This document shows, one piece after another, positions 1 through 5,780 of a DNA stretch of 9,605 nucleotides (its first letter is position 1; each line of letters opens with the position of its first letter). The stretch is from CAZEVI01 sp964515615. GTDB lineage: Bacteria > Patescibacteriota > UBA1384 > XYA2-FULL-43-10 > CAINNR01. Made by a program: the position numbers and the translations under genes. The notes below the pieces were generated by a model, which was not told where the DNA came from, made no database searches, and saw only the letters and a list, made by a program, of their open reading frames with translations. The stretch lies in contig CAZEVI010000026.1 in the NCBI GenBank assembly GCA_964515615.1, positions 1-9,605 on the forward strand, in the 5' to 3' direction.

Positions 1-20
1 CCGCCAAGAAATATAACTAA

Positions 21-1154
21 ATGGATAAACTCAACTTTCCCAAAAATTTTCTCTTTGGGTCGGCGACTTCGGCGCATCAAGTTGAAGGCGGGCTAAATAA
101 TGATTGGACGCATTGGGAGAAAAAGGCCGGCAAAATCTTCGACGGCTCAACATCAAAAATCGCTGCTGATAGCTGGAATTGTTGGTCGAAAGATATTCAA
201 CTCCTAAAAAATTCCAGTCAAAATGCCTATCGATTTTCGATTGAGTGGTCGCAAATTGAGCCACAAGAAGGCGAATTTGACATCGCTGCTATTAAACATT
301 ATCGGCAGATGATTGATGAATTGGTAAAAAACGACATTACGCCAATGGCAACATTATTTCACTTCACTTGCCCTTTGTGGATTGATGACGCCGGTGGTGT
401 TGCCGGCAAAAAGTTTGCGCCGACTTTTACCCGTTTCGCCGAAAAAATGGCCGCTGAATTCGGCGACAAAATCAAACTTTGGTCGCTGCTCAACGAGCCG
501 ACGGTCTATGTTAACGCCGGCTATTTTCAGGCACGTTGGTGTCCGGGAAAGAAAAATATTATCGCTGGAATTCGAGCATTTCTCAATTTAATCTCCGCCC
601 AAAGAAAATCATACCTTGCGATGAAAAAAGCTGATTCAACCATTAAAGTCGGAATTGCTATGAATATGACTGCTTTTCGGCCGAAAAATGATAGTTTTTG
701 TTCGCGTCAATTGACTAGATTTTTCCGCTGGATAACCAATGAATTTTTTATCAACAGAGTTCGCAATTGCCTCGACTTTCTGGGGATAAATTTTTATTCA
801 TCATATCAGGTTCAGTGCAAAAAGCCGTTCCTCTCGGGAAAAATCGCCGATGGGTTGTATCAAATAGTAATCGAAAATCGCCACTGGAATTTGCCGATCT
901 ACATTACCGAAAACGGCTTGCCGGATGAAGATGATGTTGACCGGCAGAAATTTATTGTCGATGCGTTGTCGCAATTATCACGAGTGATTGGAGACGGCAC
1001 CGACCTTCGAGGCTATTTTCACTGGTCGTTGATCGATAATTTTGAATGGGCAAGTGGATATTCGATGAAATTCGGTCTTCACGACATTAACCGTCATCCG
1101 CGTAAAAGCGCTGAAATTTATCGAAAAATGATTCTTGAAAATCGGCATCGTTGA
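21..1154 (+). CDS. Compact GH1 family beta-glycosidase
   Basis: A 377-residue glycoside hydrolase family 1 enzyme, expected to hydrolyse beta-glucosides or beta-galactosides with retention. Seen: N-terminal FLFGSATSAHQVEGG with Q20; H114 in the HFTCP stretch; acid/base E159 in NEP (158-160); DFLGINFYSSY (252-262); nucleophile E297 in ITENG (295-299); and FHWSLIDNFEW (333-343) with W335, E342 and W343, the usual glycone-site residues. All key residues are present, so it should be active. GH1 enzymes are normally about 440-480 residues; here the two catalytic glutamates are only 138 residues apart, so loops between barrel strands 4 and 7 are shortened. No signal peptide, so cytoplasmic. The start matches the family N-terminus, but no Shine-Dalgarno is visible. 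A TAA ends at position 20, directly before the ATG, so coupling to an upstream gene ending there is possible. It ends in TGA. Substrate cannot be told from sequence. Confidence 0.93.
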   Translation: MDKLNFPKNFLFGSATSAHQVEGGLNNDWTHWEKKAGKIFDGSTSKIAADSWNCWSKDIQLLKNSSQNAYRFSIEWSQIEPQEGEFDIAAIKHYRQMIDELVKNDITPMATLFHFTCPLWIDDAGGVAGKKFAPTFTRFAEKMAAEFGDKIKLWSLLNEPTVYVNAGYFQARWCPGKKNIIAGIRAFLNLISAQRKSYLAMKKADSTIKVGIAMNMTAFRPKNDSFCSRQLTRFFRWITNEFFINRVRNCLDFLGINFYSSYQVQCKKPFLSGKIADGLYQIVIENRHWNLPIYITENGLPDEDDVDRQKFIVDALSQLSRVIGDGTDLRGYFHWSLIDNFEWASGYSMKFGLHDINRHPRKSAEIYRKMILENRHR

Positions 1155-1199
1155 ATTTGATAGTGCCACGCTGGTAGTTCAGCGGGGGAATTAAATTTG

Positions 1200-1208
1200 T
1201 GGTAAAAT
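1200..1208 (+). promoter_or_regulatory. Extended -10 element upstream of the membrane-protein gene
   Basis: TG-G-TAAAAT matches an extended -10 (TGnTATAAT) with one mismatch. It lies about 95 bp before the 1303 start, in the gap after the GH1 gene. No good -35 is visible, which extended -10 promoters tolerate. Assignment is by pattern and position only. Confidence 0.4.
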
Positions 1209-1292
1209 AAATACAAAAGAACATCGTCAACAATCATTAAAGGTTGTAAATTATCTTAAATAATTTCTAAATAAAATTTATTAACAAAACAT

Positions 1293-1298
1293 GGAGGG
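1293..1298 (+). promoter_or_regulatory. Ribosome binding site that sets the start at 1303
   Basis: GGAGGG is followed 4 nt later by ATG at 1303. The more upstream in-frame ATG at 1291 overlaps this Shine-Dalgarno and has none of its own, so 1303 is the better start and the four extra residues (MEGD) are not expected in the protein. Confidence 0.8.
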
Positions 1299-1302
1299 AG
1301 AT

Positions 1303-2226
1303 ATGAAGTGGAAGGAAATTTTACTTAAAGCACTTGATTACATTAAAAAGCATCGAGCACTTTGGTATTTGGGCATTTTAGCGGTGCTGGTCGGCAGTGG
1401 CGGCGGCGAGAATTTTTATAGTTTTGGCGGATCAGGCAGCAACAAATCAAGCGGTACTCCCGACCAATTCCAATTAACAGTCAGCCAAATCTCCGATTGG
1501 ATTTCTGCCCATCAATCCGAAGTGGAAATTTTAATCATTGCTGCAATTTTAATTTGTATAATTTTGCTCTACATCGCTTTCTCTGCTCGGGCCGGCCTAA
1601 TTTATGCCGTCGACGGTGCCGAATCGCACGGCAAAAAACCGGAATTTCATCAGTCGTTTCACCAAGGGCAGAAATATTTTTGGCGTTTTGTTGGCCTGTC
1701 TTTATTGATTGCTCTAATGATTTTTGCCGTCATTTTTGTTCTCGTTGGCCTAGGGGCAATTTTGGCGATTCTCTTAGTTTCGGTTAGTGCTTGGTTTTTA
1801 ATAATCATTATTCCGGTCGGGTTACTACTGGTGGCCGGTATTATCATTTTGACAGTCTATCTAAACTGGTTGCTGTTATTGGCCTATCGGGAAATTGTTA
1901 TTGAAGATAAAAAAATCGTCGCCGCAATTACCGCTGCCGACAGATTAATTCATCATAATTTTAGCAAAGTCATTTTGGCGTGGCTGATTGCACTGGCCGT
2001 CGGTTTAGCCGCCGGAATCGCTATTGGTATAGTCAGTTTGGTTGTTGGCGGGTTGTTTTTTGGCATTTGCGTCGGTATTTATTTCGTTGGCGGAATAGCC
2101 GCGACGATAATTTATGGAGCTATTGCCGGTATTATTTTTATTGCTTTGGCACTCCTTTTGGCCGGTGTGCTGAATGCATATATTTCAACTTACTGGACGC
2201 TAGTGTATCGGGAGTTGAAAAAGTAG
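1303..2226 (+). CDS. Polytopic membrane protein of unknown function
   Basis: A 307-residue integral membrane protein that I do not recognise as a named enzyme. Seen: a basic amphipathic start (KWKEILLKALDYIKKHR), a short hydrophobic segment at about 19-31 (ALWYLGILAVLVG), a Gly/Ser-rich loop at 31-52, then strongly hydrophobic segments at about 75-100, 131-157, 160-194, 222-249 and 251-291, and a short basic tail ending YRELKK. The long hydrophobic stretches suggest 5-7 helices. A charged loop at 195-221 (REIVIEDKKIVAAITAADRL) is the main soluble part. This layout, with LWYLGIL near the start and YWTLVYREL at the end, resembles the uncharacterised multi-pass proteins common in Patescibacteria and Firmicutes that are sometimes labelled glycerophosphodiester phosphodiesterase membrane-domain-like; no catalytic domain is present. 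It appears to be a single-gene unit between two intergenic gaps. Confidence 0.85.
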   Translation: MKWKEILLKALDYIKKHRALWYLGILAVLVGSGGGENFYSFGGSGSNKSSGTPDQFQLTVSQISDWISAHQSEVEILIIAAILICIILLYIAFSARAGLIYAVDGAESHGKKPEFHQSFHQGQKYFWRFVGLSLLIALMIFAVIFVLVGLGAILAILLVSVSAWFLIIIIPVGLLLVAGIIILTVYLNWLLLLAYREIVIEDKKIVAAITAADRLIHHNFSKVILAWLIALAVGLAAGIAIGIVSLVVGGLFFGICVGIYFVGGIAATIIYGAIAGIIFIALALLLAGVLNAYISTYWTLVYRELKK

Positions 2227-2267
2227 AAAGTTATAAACAGAAAATTTATTATAATCAATAACCAGTT

Positions 2268-2325
2268 AAATTCCAATAACCAAATTCCAACAATAAATCA
2301 CCAATGATCAATAATCAAATTCCAA
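2268..2325 (+). repeat. Three AAATTCCAA direct repeats in an AT-rich gap
   Basis: AAATTCCAA occurs exactly at 2268-2276, 2282-2290 and 2317-2325, separated by CAATAA/CAATGATCAATAA-like filler. This low-complexity pattern abuts the palindromic element that starts at 2328. Similar AAATTCCAA-type runs occur in intergenic DNA of many uncultured bacteria; no function is known to me. Confidence 0.7.
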
Positions 2326-2327
2326 CC

Positions 2328-2418
2328 GTCATTGCGAGGAGTTCGCCGATAGGCGAACGACGAAACAATCTCTATTAAACAGATTGCCACGCTCTGTTGA
2401 CACTGTGCTCGCAATGAC
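2328..2418. repeat. Palindromic intergenic repeat element (GTCATTGCGAG type), intact copy
   Basis: The ends are a perfect 11-bp inverted repeat, GTCATTGCGAG (2328-2338) and CTCGCAATGAC (2408-2418). Inside are two hairpins: GTTCGCC-gata-GGCGAAC (2341-2358) and CAATCT (2366-2371) with AGATTG (2381-2386). There is no ORF. This layout matches the REP/MITE-like repeats with GTCATTGCGAGG ends seen between genes in many bacteria. A decayed second copy lies at 4988-5091 in the same orientation. Confidence 0.8.
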
Positions 2419-2469
2419 AATCATTAAACATTGGCATTAATTAAAATTGGTAATTAGAAATTTCTCCTC

Positions 2470-4119
2470 ATGGTTAATATTAATCAAAAACTTTTTAACC
2501 TTCGGCGGCAGGATGAGGAAGAACTGACCGAAATTTTGGCTACTCGCCTTGGTTTGCCGTACATCGATCTGGTCGGCTATCCTTTTGCATCTGAAATTAT
2601 TATGCAATTTCCGGCCGAGATAATGAGCCAATTTGCTTTTGTACCATATTTGAAGATTGGCAAAGAGATTAAAATTGCCATAACTAACACGGTTGGCGAT
2701 CAGCTGGAAAATTATCTCAACGAATTTGGTCAGGCCAACAATTTGCGCTTTGTTTTTTCGATTGTTTCTAAAACCGGTTTGCTTTACGCAATCGACTATT
2801 TTCAAAAATTGCAGGAAGAAAAACAGAAAAAGGCTTTGGTGGTTTCGGAAAAACGAGAAAATTTAATCGATCAGGTAAAAACAATTGCTGACATTGCCGA
2901 ATCGGCGAAAAAAGTTACCACCACCGAACTTTTGGAATTGATCCTTTTTTCAGCTGCCAAAATGAATGCTTCTGATATTCACATTGAGCCGGGAACCGAC
3001 GATTTTTTGGTTCGTTTTCGAATTGATGGCGTTTTGCAAGATGTTTTGCGAATGAAAATCGCCGTTTACAAATTTTTGTTATCACGTATTAAATTTTTGG
3101 CAAAGCTTAAAATGGATGTTGTCAATGAACCGCAAGACGGCCGTTTTGCAATTAAACGCGATCAAGACGAGATTGCCTTGCGTGTTTCGACTTTGCCGTC
3201 GGCATATGGTGAAAGTTTGGTGTTGCGGCTTTTGGGACAAGAAATGTCAATCAGTAAATTGACCGATCTCGGTTTCCGACCGGATGCGTTGGCAATTATT
3301 GAAAAAGCTATCGCCCGTCCGCACGGAATGATTCTCAATACCGGCCCGACCGGCTCGGGAAAATCAACTACACTTTACGCAATTATAGTTGAACTTCGAA
3401 AACCAGGAATAAAAATTATCTCGCTCGAAGATCCGATTGAATATCGAATTGCCGGCGTTGAACAGAGTCAGATTGATGTTGAGGCCGGCTACACTTTTGC
3501 TGACGGCCTGCAGGCGGCTCTGCGTCAAGATCCGGACATTTTAATGGTTGGGGAGATAAGAGATAAGGAAACGGCGGAAATTGGTGTACAGGTGGCACTG
3601 ACGGGCCATTTGTTGCTGTCAACGCTTCACTCAAATACGGCCGCTGCCGCTTTGCCGCGACTTTTGGAGATTGGTGTTCGGCCTTTTTTGCTTGCCGGAT
3701 CAATTAATTTAATTATTGGTCAACGTTTGGTGCGAAAAATTTGCCGAAAATGCGCCGAGGAATTTGCGCCGACCGAGCCGGTCTGGGAGGAAATTAAAAA
3801 AGTAATGTTACCAGTTAAAGATCGAATTAAGCCGGAGTTGGCAGCTAAACTTGAATTGCCGGCAAATCAAATTCGTTTTTTGCGTGGACGCGGCTGTGCC
3901 GCCTGCAATAAATCCGGATACTCCGGCCGTCAAGTTATCGCCGAAGTTTTAATTCCGTCGGCTAATATGGAAGCGCTAATCGGCAGGGAAGCGACGATTT
4001 CCGAATTTACCAAAACCGCCCTCAACGAAGGTATGATTACAATGGAACAAGACGGTTTGATCCAAGTTCTAAAAGGTGTAACAACGACAACCGAAGTCTG
4101 GCGAGTAACAAAAGACTAA
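2470..4119 (+). CDS. pilB: Type IV pilus assembly ATPase, PilB/GspE family
   Basis: A 549-residue hexameric secretion ATPase that powers pilin polymerisation at the inner face of the membrane. Domains: an N-terminal GspE/MshEN-type domain at about 15-110 (LGLPYIDL, FVPYLKIGKEIKIAITN), a linker at 111-150, and the ATPase core at about 150-540. Motifs seen: SDIHIEP (168-174), Walker A GPTGSGKST (292-300), Asp box LEDPIEYR (319-326), Walker B DILMVGEIRD (356-365) with E362, His box TGHLLLSTLHSN (378-389), and the zinc tetracysteine C425/C428 with C476/C479 typical of extension ATPases (PilB/GspE) and absent from PilT. Length is normal for the family. All catalytic residues are intact. No pilC, pilT or pilin gene adjoins it, unlike most pilus loci. 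No Shine-Dalgarno precedes the ATG (TTTCTCCTC lies there instead) and an in-frame TAG at 2455 rules out a longer start. A weak extended -10 (TG-G-TAATTA, 2448-2456) may give a very short leader. Confidence 0.95.
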   Translation: MVNINQKLFNLRRQDEEELTEILATRLGLPYIDLVGYPFASEIIMQFPAEIMSQFAFVPYLKIGKEIKIAITNTVGDQLENYLNEFGQANNLRFVFSIVSKTGLLYAIDYFQKLQEEKQKKALVVSEKRENLIDQVKTIADIAESAKKVTTTELLELILFSAAKMNASDIHIEPGTDDFLVRFRIDGVLQDVLRMKIAVYKFLLSRIKFLAKLKMDVVNEPQDGRFAIKRDQDEIALRVSTLPSAYGESLVLRLLGQEMSISKLTDLGFRPDALAIIEKAIARPHGMILNTGPTGSGKSTTLYAIIVELRKPGIKIISLEDPIEYRIAGVEQSQIDVEAGYTFADGLQAALRQDPDILMVGEIRDKETAEIGVQVALTGHLLLSTLHSNTAAAALPRLLEIGVRPFLLAGSINLIIGQRLVRKICRKCAEEFAPTEPVWEEIKKVMLPVKDRIKPELAAKLELPANQIRFLRGRGCAACNKSGYSGRQVIAEVLIPSANMEALIGREATISEFTKTALNEGMITMEQDGLIQVLKGVTTTTEVWRVTKD

Positions 4120-4258
4120 ATTTATTTTTTTAAGATATTAAATATTAGATGTCAGATATTTGTATTATTGACTCATCAACTAGTAGTTTTCTTTAGCTCT
4201 TTAACAGATCAACTGATAATAAAAAATCACATATCATAATATCTTATCTAATAAAATT

Positions 4259-4280
4259 TTCAACACAACGTTGTGTTGAA
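4259..4280. promoter_or_regulatory. Perfect palindrome, putative operator, copy 1
   Basis: The 20-bp core TCAACACAACGTTGTGTTGA (4260-4279) is perfectly self-complementary with no loop, and one further T/A pair extends it to 22 bp. It ends 7 nt before the AAGGAGG of the TrpR-like gene and follows a TAAAAT box (4252-4257), so it could overlap the transcription start. No T tract follows it on the + strand, so it is not a terminator for the upstream pilB gene. An identical core lies at 4807-4826. Symmetry, repetition and position suggest the binding site of a dimeric regulator, plausibly the adjacent gene's product. Confidence 0.7.
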
Positions 4281-4287
4281 GTAAATT

Positions 4288-4294
4288 AAGGAGG
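4288..4294 (+). promoter_or_regulatory. Strong ribosome binding site for the TrpR-like gene
   Basis: AAGGAGG lies 3 nt before ATG 4298. The match is full length but the spacing is shorter than usual. It is one of the few strong Shine-Dalgarno sequences in the window and supports this start. Confidence 0.8.
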
Positions 4295-4297
4295 CAG

Positions 4298-4714
4298 ATG
4301 AGGAAAATTAGCGGTGGCTGGGATCGAGCGAAAAGAACGGCACAATTTGAAACGCTGATTCAATTTTTAGCTCAGTGCAAGAATATTAGTCAAATTAAAG
4401 CCGTGCTTGAAACATTGGTAACTTCAAGTGAACGAGCGGCGGTGGCTCAACGATTGGTTATTATTCGATTGCTGCAAAAAGGCACAAGCTATTCAGATAT
4501 CAAATTAAAACTCAGTGTTTCTCCGAATACAATTACAAAAACGCTTGATTTATATCATAAACACGGCGAACACAATGCTATTTTCAACAAGCTTCTCAAG
4601 AATTTTATTTTTGAAGCGATGATGCCAAAAATAAAATCAACCGTCTTCGATCCGCAAAATAATTCGCTTGGTGGTGGCTTTCGTCAGTTTATGCGCGAGG
4701 CAAAAAAGAAATAA
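4298..4714 (+). CDS. TrpR/YerC-like HTH transcriptional regulator
   Basis: A 138-residue DNA-binding protein of the TrpR superfamily (YerC/YecD branch). Seen: a helical N-terminal part with FETLIQFLAQCKN (17-29), then LVTSSERAAVAQRLVIIRLLQKG (40-62), which matches the family's LT-x-RE...QR-x-x(I/V)-x-x-LL pattern, then the helix-turn-helix TSYSDIKLKLSVSPNTITK (63-81) followed by TLDLYHKHG. Family members bind DNA as intertwined dimers. A C-terminal extension of about 45 residues (94-138), basic at its end, goes beyond the core domain. Whether it binds tryptophan or any ligand cannot be seen. Identical 20-bp palindromes lie just before the ribosome binding site and 92 bp after the stop, which suggests autoregulation plus control of something downstream. 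It stands alone, 178 bp after pilB; the next gene converges on it. Confidence 0.85.
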   Translation: MRKISGGWDRAKRTAQFETLIQFLAQCKNISQIKAVLETLVTSSERAAVAQRLVIIRLLQKGTSYSDIKLKLSVSPNTITKTLDLYHKHGEHNAIFNKLLKNFIFEAMMPKIKSTVFDPQNNSLGGGFRQFMREAKKK

Positions 4715-4739
4715 TTTCATCGCACAAAACCAATATCAA

Positions 4740-4798
4740 TCATAATCTTGTCGCTATTTAATTGATCAATTTATCTTTTACAGCAAACAAGATTATGA
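4740..4798. repeat. 12-bp inverted repeat with a palindrome in its loop
   Basis: TCATAATCTTGT (4740-4751) and ACAAGATTATGA (4787-4798) are perfect inverted repeats separated by 35 nt. Inside the loop is a second perfect palindrome, AATTGATCAATT (4760-4771). It sits 25 bp after the TrpR-like stop and 8 bp before the second 20-bp palindrome. No T tract follows the right arm on the + strand or the left arm on the - strand, so a classical terminator is unlikely; a folded 3' UTR or a protein-binding region is possible. Confidence 0.6.
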
Positions 4799-4805
4799 CA
4801 AAAAT

Positions 4806-4827
4806 ATCAACACAACGTTGTGTTGAT
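4806..4827. promoter_or_regulatory. Perfect palindrome, putative operator, copy 2
   Basis: The 20-bp core at 4807-4826 is identical to the core at 4260-4279; the outer pair is A/T instead of T/A, so flanking identity has gone while the core is kept. It ends 8 nt before a TATAAT box at 4836-4841, so it covers the expected -35 position, a typical repressor layout. On the minus strand it is followed by TATTTTTG, so a terminator role for leftward transcripts is a weaker alternative. Confidence 0.65.
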
Positions 4828-4835
4828 GATAATAA

Positions 4836-4841
4836 TATAAT
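4836..4841 (+). promoter_or_regulatory. Consensus -10 box TATAAT next to palindrome copy 2
   Basis: TATAAT is an exact sigma-70 -10 hexamer. The -35 position falls inside the 20-bp palindrome and does not resemble TTGACA, so the promoter would be weak or would need help. Downstream there is no confident gene up to the convergent pilin. In AT-rich DNA an exact hexamer can occur by chance. Confidence 0.35.
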
Positions 4842-4987
4842 AATGGCTTTGCAATTATGATGGTTTGGCAATCATTTTTTTTGGGGTTTTTAATGGATAA
4901 AGAGTGTTGAAATTTGGCAGGCAAAATAAATTATGCGTGTTGTTCTATTTTTATTATTTGTATCACTGTTGTGTAATTTCATTCCGT

Positions 4988-5091
4988 TCATCGTTGTGAG
5001 GAGAAGCGACAACAGTACACCTTGTAGCTTCAAAGGGGCGAAGTGAGAAACAATCTCTTGCCACACTTCGTTTCACTATGAATACAATGAC
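4988..5091. repeat. Palindromic intergenic repeat element, decayed copy
   Basis: Related to the element at 2328-2418 and in the same orientation. Shared landmarks are CATTGCGAGGAG versus CGTTGTGAGGAG at the left, the exact string GAAACAATCTC (2362-2372 and 5047-5057), TTGCCAC, and CAATGACAAT at the right. The terminal inverted repeat is eroded, but an internal 7-bp pair CGAAGTG (5039-5045) / CACTTCG (5064-5070) remains. Erosion indicates an old, inactive copy. Confidence 0.65.
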
Positions 5092-5179
5092 AATTACTTA
5101 ACACTGACTATTAATGTGATTAATCTTTTTAATCTCATTTTTATTCGCATTGTTTGGAATCTGTACTTTGATGTGCTGA

Positions 5180-5209
5180 AAAAACCAGCAAAATGAAGTT
5201 CGGGTTTTT
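5180..5209. terminator. Possible bidirectional terminator
   Basis: AAAAACC (5180-5186) pairs with GGTTTTT (5203-5209) around a 16-nt loop. On the + strand it is followed by ATTTT, and on the - strand the stem ends in a run of T followed by CAGC. Only two G-C pairs, so it is weak. It would stop rightward transcripts from the regulator side and any leftward read-through. Confidence 0.35.
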
Positions 5210-5217
5210 ATTTTGAG

Positions 5218-5310
5218 CAGACTTTAGTCTGTCAATCAGCAAGCCAATGTTTGGGATCTATTTATCACGGAGATTAGACTTCGGTTTGCAACGAAGCAAG
5301 CTGAAGCTTG
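5218..5310. repeat. Pair of short palindromic (REP-like) modules
   Basis: CAGACT-tt-AGTCTG (5218-5231) and CAAGCT-ga-AGCTTG (5297-5310) are perfect 6-bp inverted repeats with 2-nt centres, set in GAGCAGACTTTAGTCTG and GCTTGTGCTCTACGAAG contexts. Palindromes of the CAGACTxxAGTCTG and CAAGCTxxAGCTTG type recur between genes in many bacterial genomes. No ORF lies here. Confidence 0.5.
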
Positions 5311-5341
5311 TGCTCTACGAAGATAGATTTGTGATTAAAAC

Positions 5342-5390
5342 AAAAAACCGCCTTACTCGGTGAAAAAACTACAACGAGGCAGAGCGGTTT
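5342..5390 (-). terminator. Rho-independent terminator of the minus-strand pilin operon
   Basis: Read on the minus strand, AAACCGC (5390-5384) pairs with GCGGTTT (5351-5345), with an inner CTCG (5378-5375) / CGAG (5359-5356) pair, followed by a T6 run ending at 5342 and then GTTTT. It begins 13 nt after the pilin stop codon, the right place and strand to end that transcript. Confidence 0.8.
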
Positions 5391-5402
5391 GAAAAACATA
5401 TT

Positions 5403-5747
5403 TTATTGGATCACGCCACCGTTTGCAATACCTGAGGCAATGTTCATTGCAAGATTAATAATGAAGAATGCTGCACCAATGATAATGATACCAATAATGG
5501 CATTGATTACGCCTTGCTGGCCCTTTTTGGCGTTGTCGGGATTGCCGGCGGCGGTAATGTAGATAATGCCGGAGTAGATAAGGTAAATTACTGCCAGTAC
5601 GGCGGCAATCAATAAAACAAACTTAAAAACCGTATTTGCCAGCCCTACAACAGTGACTGTTTGCCCCGAGTCGACTGGATTCAACCAATTCCACTGCCCT
5701 CCACTTTCAGCTCTTGCGTATGCTTTTGGTATTAACCAATTCATCAT
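5403..5747 (-). CDS. Small T4SS-type pilin (VirB2/TrbC-like)
   Basis: A 114-residue two-helix protein of the T4SS_pilin type common in Patescibacteria, expected to be membrane-inserted and possibly polymerised into a filament or channel. Seen: a short N-terminal MNWLIPKAYARAESGG with an AYA-like cleavage context but too little hydrophobic sequence for a full signal peptide; TM helix 1 at about 38-65; the module signature YITAAGNPDNAKKG (63-76) in the cytoplasmic-type loop; TM helix 2 at about 80-103. The same signature recurs in the two genes upstream. AGGAGG is 4 nt before the first ATG and 7 nt before the second (5744), so translation may start one codon later. It has its own strong promoter (5849-5878), a structured leader and a terminator, so it can be made in excess over the upstream genes, as expected of a major subunit. 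Confidence 0.85.
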   Translation of the reverse strand: MMNWLIPKAYARAESGGQWNWLNPVDSGQTVTVVGLANTVFKFVLLIAAVLAVIYLIYSGIIYITAAGNPDNAKKGQQGVINAIIGIIIIGAAFFIINLAMNIASGIANGGVIQ

Positions 5748-5751
5748 TATT

Positions 5752-5757
5752 CCTCCT
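5752..5757 (-). promoter_or_regulatory. Strong ribosome binding site of the small pilin gene
   Basis: AGGAGG on the minus strand, with spacing of 4 nt to ATG 5747 and 7 nt to ATG 5744. The neighbouring pilin-operon genes upstream have no such site, consistent with higher translation of this gene. Confidence 0.85.
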
Positions 5758-5780
5758 AATTTAAATAATATTGTTTATTG

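Larger units (their letters stand above)
4871..5402. other. Gene-poor convergent intergenic region
   Basis: Between the TrpR-like gene (+) and the pilin gene (-) lie 688 bp (4715-5402) without a supported gene. The part after the palindromes holds a short T tract after a weak hairpin (ATGAT 4857-4861 / ATCAT 4871-4875 then T7 to 4882), a decayed repeat element, a possible bidirectional terminator, two short palindromes and the pilin terminator. Two tiny ORFs (4857-4910 and 4933-5046) are present but unsupported. Confidence 0.6.

Noticed and set aside
3..20. Possible tail of an upstream gene ending A-K-K-Y-N-stop at position 20, abutting the GH1 start.
   Set aside because: Only five codons are visible and another frame is also closed (TAA at 14-16), so no gene can be claimed.
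1152..1154. Genetic code 25 (TGA as glycine), as in Gracilibacteria/Absconditabacteria.
   Set aside because: The GH1 gene ends naturally at this TGA and the other genes show no internal TGA; one stop is weak evidence, but nothing favours recoding.
1168..1190. TGGTAGTTCAGCGGG looks like the start of a tRNA (D-arm-like).
   Set aside because: No anticodon arm, T arm or pairing acceptor strand follows; the downstream DNA is AT-rich gap.
4131..4253. AT-rich inverted and direct repeats (TAAGATATTA / TAATATCTTA and TATTAGAT / ATCTAATA) between pilB and the regulator.
   Set aside because: The arms are not nested and consist almost only of A and T; probably low-complexity sequence, with no clear terminator for pilB.
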